This document shows positions 60,015 through 64,000 of a DNA stretch of 64,000 bases, in pieces. The notes beneath the pieces were generated by a model, which did not search any database, was not told where the DNA came from, and saw nothing but the letters and a program-made list of their open reading frames with translations. Source of the DNA: Legionella fallonii LLAP-10 (GTDB lineage: Bacteria > Pseudomonadota > Gammaproteobacteria > Legionellales > Legionellaceae); the NCBI RefSeq assembly GCF_000953135.1, contig NZ_LN614827.1, positions 3,891,501 to 3,955,500 on the forward strand, read 5' to 3'. Position 1 is the first letter of the stretch; every line of letters begins with the position of its first letter. Position numbers and translations under genes: made by a program.

Positions 60015-61472
60015 TCATATGATAATGCATCTATCCTTAGGCTTAGGAGCCTCATCCAAAGAGTCCAACGGAGGGTAAACAGGTTGAGTGAAAAATCTCC
60101 ATGCACGCCCGACATTGACCCAGGAAAAATCCTCTTCATAAGTCTTATTAGAAAAGAATAATTCATTGATCGTATCAGTAGCCTTATTGGCCACACAGGC
60201 AACATCCTCAAATCCACCGAGTACATAAGAGCCCAAATATAGGGTATTACCATTTTGCTGCTCTTTATCCAACTCCAAGCGAAGATGCCACGGTAGAGTA
60301 GACATATAATCCTCCCAAATTTTCTCTTCTACCACAGAGCAGTCGGTAACTCCTTCAATAGTCATTAACTCCCTTTTAATCGCCTCATGATCAAAAGTAA
60401 ATTCTTTAGTGTTAGGTGGCAAATTGATATAAACCGTACATAATCGTCCCTCCTCTGGATCGGGACGGTTATCCCTTGATGTAATTAGGGCGAGCTGCCC
60501 AAACCCATTTTCTTCTAGTGCATTTGGGAAAAAATATTGCCGAGCAGGTAATCCTTTGATTCTATAAACTGCAACTGGATAACGGTAAGATTCTAATTGC
60601 TCTACACATTGACGTTCCGTTTCGCTCATATCCAAATTCAAAGTGGGCCAGTTTTTAGGAGAGTTCGCCAGTACTAATACATCAGCTGTTTCACTATAAG
60701 CTATTCCATTTTGTTGGTATTGTACTGTTACTTTATCTGATTCTCTTTTAATCTCTGTTATTTTAGCTGACAAACGCACATCCCAATGAGCAGCAATTTT
60801 CTCCATTACTAGCTGGAAACCGCCATGAATGGCAAGCAAACCAGGCTGCCGCAATATCGTGTCTGAAACCAGAATTTCCGGAATGGTCATTTTCCCCATG
60901 TATTCAAGCACGCTATAGGTTGGACAGTGAGATAAATCGCCATAACCAAAACCAGGAACGAAAGACTTTAATAAAAGAGGAATATGCTGCATATTTCTTA
61001 GCTTGGCGTATTCCATGAATGGTACTAATAACGACTCAGGAAGCTCTGTTTTATTCTGTTTTGCCCTCTTATAAACCCCATAATCACCATTAAATACGGT
61101 AATCTCTTGAGTTACCTGGCCCATGAACGTTATCTTTTCAGAAGGCGACAAATTGTCATATTTTTTTCTGATTTCAACCGTCTCAGGAACCGTAGGAATC
61201 ATGTCTTCAAAACCAATATCGTATTTATTTAATGCGTCAAGAACAACACCGTAATTTGCAGCAACGATCCCTGCCCCCCATTCTGTTTTTAGATTGGGGT
61301 GCTGAGGATCAGAAAAAGTATGACATTTACCACCAACTACAGGTTCTTTCTCCAAAAAAATAAATTTTATTTCTTTCTGTTGTTCTTGAGCTAGCTGTTC
61401 CAGTCTGAGTGCAGCAAATAAAGCGCTTGGTCCTGCACCAACAAAAATTACTGTATTGGGTAAGTTCTTCAT
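60015..61472 (-). CDS. FAD-dependent amine oxidoreductase ending in a CaaX box
   Basis: Flavoprotein of 485 residues. The dinucleotide-binding motif VFVGAGPSALFAALRLEQ is at about 8-25, followed by FLEKEPVVGGKCHTF (second FAD motif), a long substrate domain, and a late GSYVLGGFEDVACVANKATDTI that normally closes the FAD site. It resembles NAD(P)-binding/amine oxidase-like proteins and prenylcysteine lyase-like folds. Start is the ATG at 61472 with AAAGGAT 6 bases upstream; the frame to 61526 is rejected. The last residues are APKPKDRCIII, with C482 four from the end: a eukaryotic CaaX prenylation motif, of the kind used by host-lipidated Legionella effectors. Confidence 0.85.
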   Translation of the reverse strand: MKNLPNTVIFVGAGPSALFAALRLEQLAQEQQKEIKFIFLEKEPVVGGKCHTFSDPQHPNLKTEWGAGIVAANYGVVLDALNKYDIGFEDMIPTVPETVEIRKKYDNLSPSEKITFMGQVTQEITVFNGDYGVYKRAKQNKTELPESLLVPFMEYAKLRNMQHIPLLLKSFVPGFGYGDLSHCPTYSVLEYMGKMTIPEILVSDTILRQPGLLAIHGGFQLVMEKIAAHWDVRLSAKITEIKRESDKVTVQYQQNGIAYSETADVLVLANSPKNWPTLNLDMSETERQCVEQLESYRYPVAVYRIKGLPARQYFFPNALEENGFGQLALITSRDNRPDPEEGRLCTVYINLPPNTKEFTFDHEAIKRELMTIEGVTDCSVVEEKIWEDYMSTLPWHLRLELDKEQQNGNTLYLGSYVLGGFEDVACVANKATDTINELFFSNKTYEEDFSWVNVGRAWRFFTQPVYPPLDSLDEAPKPKDRCIII

Positions 61473-61681
61473 AAAAAATCCTTTTTTATTTGAGCATAAT
61501 CGAATCAATAGATTAAGAAAAATCAACGACCCAATAGTCCTTTAGCCCATAAATACATCACACTTGAAAACAAAATAGTTCTGTTTCATAAGGCGGTGTT
61601 TGTCTAAAGTAAAGAAACACCATAGAAACATAAATAATGCGGTAATAAAGTAAAGGATACTGGTTAGCCATGAGGCATAAT

Positions 61682-61712
61682 GAATAACTTATTGTTTTTC
61701 AATAGGTTATTC
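61682..61712. terminator. 13-bp hairpin in the gap after the amidase gene
   Basis: GAATAACTTATTG (61682-61694), loop TTTTT, CAATAGGTTATTC (61700-61712), one G-T pair. On the minus strand it lies 3' of the amidase. The rest of the 325-base gap (61473-61797) shows nothing else. Confidence 0.5.
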
Positions 61713-61797
61713 AAAATATAAGTTAGCTTAGTCCGAAAAGAAAATCCACTAAATATATCAATAACACGCATTGCCTAACCACAATTTGCTTACTGAA

Positions 61798-63177
61798 TTA
61801 TATAGGAGGAATTAAAGTTAAATCAGATAACATGGACTGAAGTTCCGTCGCCAACGATAATAATAGTAAATCATTGCCTTGAGCCGCCCCCATTTGGATG
61901 GAGATAGGCAATTGCTCATGAAACGACACCGGTAGGGTCATAGCTGGAAGACCTGCTTGGTTAAATATAGAAGTAAATGGCGAAAACTCTGTATTTTTCT
62001 GCAAATAGCTAAAAAACTCATCATCCATTCTTAATTGCCCTATCTCCAATGGTAACTGCGCTAAAGCTGGAGTTAGTACTACGTCTGTATGCCTCAAGAA
62101 CTCATGAAGAGGATTCAGTAATTGGTATAAATTATTTTTTGCATTAATTAATTCATGCGCATGAATCGCTTTACCTCGTTGATAAAATTCCCAGGTAATT
62201 GGCTCTAGCTCATGCCGTTCCGCGTTTCGACCTAATATACGCTGTTGTAAATTGATTGCCGCACAAGTATTAGCAGCAATGAGAATCAAAGCGCATTCAC
62301 CTATTGCATCCAGATTTAATTCTAAATGTTTCTTATCTACATGATGACCTGCGTCTTCCAATAACATCTGAACTTTCTTTACCGCCGCATGATAAGGAGA
62401 TGCCACAGGAACCGGGGCAAAAACCCCCTCTAAATAAGTAATAGTTAATGGCCTTCTTTGCTCAGAAAGAGGATGCACTTGGTTTAAGTTAGCCAATTTC
62501 CCAAATAAAGCAACAGTATCGCGTACGGATCGAGCAAGTACAAAATTAGTAGCCATACCAGACCATAACTCCCCAACCCAGGGCCCTGTTGGCGTTAATC
62601 CTGTTGTCGGTTTAAAGCCAAACAAACCACAGCAGGCAGCAGGGATACGAATGGAACCGCCTCCGTCACTCGCTGTAGCCACAGGTGCAATGCCAGAAGA
62701 TATTGCAGCAGCCGATCCTCCTGAAGAGCCTCCGGGAGTTCTACTGAGCTCATAAGGATTGCGACAAGCGCCAAACAATACCGGCTCAGTAACGTATGAA
62801 AGACCTAATTCTGGAGTATTAGTTTTAGCAAAGGGAACAAATCCTAAAGCAATTAACTTTTTTAGTAAATCACTCGTTTGCGGAGCCTGATTGCTGGAAA
62901 AAAAACGAGAGCCTTCTGTACTTCTAATTCCCTTAAGCGCATGTCCTAGATCCTTTACTAGTAAAGGAACTCCGTAATAAGGCTCATCACCACGCATTTC
63001 GCTTAAACAGTGCTCAGCAAATGCAGAACAATCCGTCACTACAGCGTTAATAGCAGGATTGACTTCATCAATGCGCCCAAAGGCACAATTAAGTACCTCT
63101 TTGGCACTCACTTGACGATTTCTTATAAGAGAAGCCAATTCATGTACATCTAAGGATACATATTCATTCACCTGCAT
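61798..63177 (-). CDS. Amidase signature family enzyme
   Basis: Amidase of 459 residues. The Ser-cisSer-Lys triad is complete: K75 (LLVKDLG), cis-Ser S151 (TPGGSSGG) and nucleophile S175 (SDGGGSIRIP), with the normal 24-residue spacing between serines. Length and the absence of GatB next to it favour a stand-alone amidase (nylon hydrolase or aryl-amidase type) over Glu-tRNA amidotransferase subunit A. AAGGAG precedes the ATG. Same direction as the oxidoreductase gene. Confidence 0.88.
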   Translation of the reverse strand: MQVNEYVSLDVHELASLIRNRQVSAKEVLNCAFGRIDEVNPAINAVVTDCSAFAEHCLSEMRGDEPYYGVPLLVKDLGHALKGIRSTEGSRFFSSNQAPQTSDLLKKLIALGFVPFAKTNTPELGLSYVTEPVLFGACRNPYELSRTPGGSSGGSAAAISSGIAPVATASDGGGSIRIPAACCGLFGFKPTTGLTPTGPWVGELWSGMATNFVLARSVRDTVALFGKLANLNQVHPLSEQRRPLTITYLEGVFAPVPVASPYHAAVKKVQMLLEDAGHHVDKKHLELNLDAIGECALILIAANTCAAINLQQRILGRNAERHELEPITWEFYQRGKAIHAHELINAKNNLYQLLNPLHEFLRHTDVVLTPALAQLPLEIGQLRMDDEFFSYLQKNTEFSPFTSIFNQAGLPAMTLPVSFHEQLPISIQMGAAQGNDLLLLSLATELQSMLSDLTLIPPI

Positions 63178-63295
63178 TCTTTGCTCCTTACAAAATAATA
63201 GATCTTATCTATAACCCGAAGATTTTGCTTTAATGCAAGACATCCAGAATTTGAATTGCAAAATTTACATAAAGCCAACGGAGAACCATTACAAA

Positions 63296-64000
63296 TTAAA
63301 ATGGGTTAATTGGCGGCAACACTTGTGATTTTCGTTTTACATTCGATTGCGTTCTCTTCATTGACTGCACTGCCCGTAATAGCTCATCACCTCGCCATAA
63401 AATTCCATCTTCTTGTCTATATAAGACTTGTGACAACAGATGCAATTGTTTCTTTAAATGAGCATCTATTACTAATTTGGTAAGGTCTGTTAAATTCAAT
63501 AAAGGTGCATCTGGCCAATGTAATGAAGCCCATTTTAATAACGCATCACGAGCTCGTGCTGGGTTTCCTTCCGAACAAGCCCTTTCTAGCTCATCTAAAG
63601 CATGTTTGTATTGTCCTTTACCCAGCTTTCTTGAACGGCGCTGCCATCCCCATAAACCAAGAGTAATAATCCAAGCAAGAGCGAAGGCCGCGGCCGCTAC
63701 CCATCCCCAGTTATTGGCTTGTGAGGAAGATGACGCTTCTGCTGGGGGTTGCTTTACAACAACTTCTTTGTTGGCCGCTTTAGGTTTTTCATTGTTTACC
63801 ACTCCAGTTGTTGCAGGAGTAATTTCTAAAGTTCTTGGCGCTAAAATGGCAACTTCCTCCTTACCTGTTTCTGTATTAAACCAAGGAAGACGTAGTTCAG
63901 GAATAATTGCTTTGCCAACCTTATTAAATAAATAAGTCACTTTAATTTCCGTGCTACCAATGATTTCCCCTTGATTCACTTGATTTTTATCAGCGCCTTT
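63296..64000 (-). CDS. BatD-like (oxygen-tolerance) protein, C-terminal part (5' end outside window)
   Basis: Frame is open to the right edge, so the start lies beyond base 64000. The visible part begins inside a beta-sandwich domain (TYLFNKVGKAIIPELRLPWF, typical of BatD), then a Pro/Ala-rich linker, one transmembrane helix (WGWVAAAAFALAWIITLGLWGW), a basic stop-transfer (RRSRK) and a cytoplasmic helical tail. BatD proteins usually accompany BatA/BatB in aerotolerance operons; those would be upstream, off the window. Confidence 0.75.
   Translation of the reverse strand, partial: KGADKNQVNQGEIIGSTEIKVTYLFNKVGKAIIPELRLPWFNTETGKEEVAILAPRTLEITPATTGVVNNEKPKAANKEVVVKQPPAEASSSSQANNWGWVAAAAFALAWIITLGLWGWQRRSRKLGKGQYKHALDELERACSEGNPARARDALLKWASLHWPDAPLLNLTDLTKLVIDAHLKKQLHLLSQVLYRQEDGILWRGDELLRAVQSMKRTQSNVKRKSQVLPPINPF

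Noticed and set aside
63205-63260. Another family A copy before the amidase/BatD gap
   Set aside because: ATAACC and TTTTGCTTTAATGCAAG resemble part of A1, but the ends are missing and the match is too loose to call.
1-64000. CRISPR arrays, tRNA/rRNA genes, prophage or intact insertion sequences
   Set aside because: No regularly spaced direct repeats, cloverleaf-like CCA-ended segments, integrase or transposase could be found on either strand.

Overview
The window is one contiguous piece of an AT-rich gammaproteobacterial chromosome, almost certainly from a Legionella species. Three genes look like known Legionella type II secretion substrates: an M28 aminopeptidase like LapA, a GDSL lysophospholipase/acyltransferase like PlaC, and a T2-family ribonuclease like SrnA. 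Several large proteins have no recognisable family and the composition of Dot/Icm effectors. I believe lapA, plaC and srnA also lie near each other in L. pneumophila, but that is from memory and was not checked. The sequence does not read as L. pneumophila itself.

Layout. 1-9.7 kb: tail of the RNA helicase DbpA, a dioxygenase/LysR/azoreductase group, Maf, the LapA-like peptidase, a large polytopic membrane protein and the Rep helicase. 9.7-19 kb: an unnoticed 55-residue acidic ORF divergent from a 512-residue effector-like protein, an HdeD-type membrane protein, a queuosine-precursor transporter, a CHASE4 adenylate cyclase coupled to a secreted amine oxidase, a GST-like protein and an SDR. 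19-28 kb: housekeeping (flavodoxin-like protein, DgkA, Hsp33, BipA/TypA-NadK-RecN, cold-shock protein, NADPH:FMN reductase) plus one frameshifted small gene. 28.5-32 kb: a small DNA-binding-like protein and a complete serC-serB-serA operon. 32-40 kb: accessory stretch with a DUF4349 protein, three large unknown proteins and a tandem pair of small paralogous membrane proteins with duplicated leaders. 40-55 kb: Tex-YciA, TPMT-GlmS, PlaC, TrhO, SmpB, Bcp, an MFS exporter, PhoH and GuaC. 55-64 kb: a Pro/Gln-rich repeat protein, two small or lipid-linked envelope proteins, an esterase, SrnA, a second cold-shock protein, an FAD oxidoreductase ending in a eukaryotic-type CaaX box, an amidase and the end of a BatD-like gene.

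The intergenic DNA holds at least four families of short dispersed repeats. Family A (about 120-150 bp, ends TAGACYTC.../...GARGTCTA) has four full or near-full copies, one truncated copy and one reduced to its two ends. Family B (ends AATGGCGTCAAC.../...GTTGACGCCATT) has four copies of 42-134 bp. Family C has two copies and family D (GTCATCC.../...GATGAC) two. They look like non-autonomous MITE- or REP-type elements, and no transposase that could move them is visible here.

The most interesting candidates are the CaaX-ending oxidoreductase (possible host-lipidated effector), the tandem paralogues with copied leaders, the repeat families, and the large unknown proteins at 5.6, 10.1, 33.2 and 34.7 kb. 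I found no tRNA, rRNA, CRISPR array, prophage or intact insertion sequence. Motif positions and start choices were made by eye. No database search or alignment was run.
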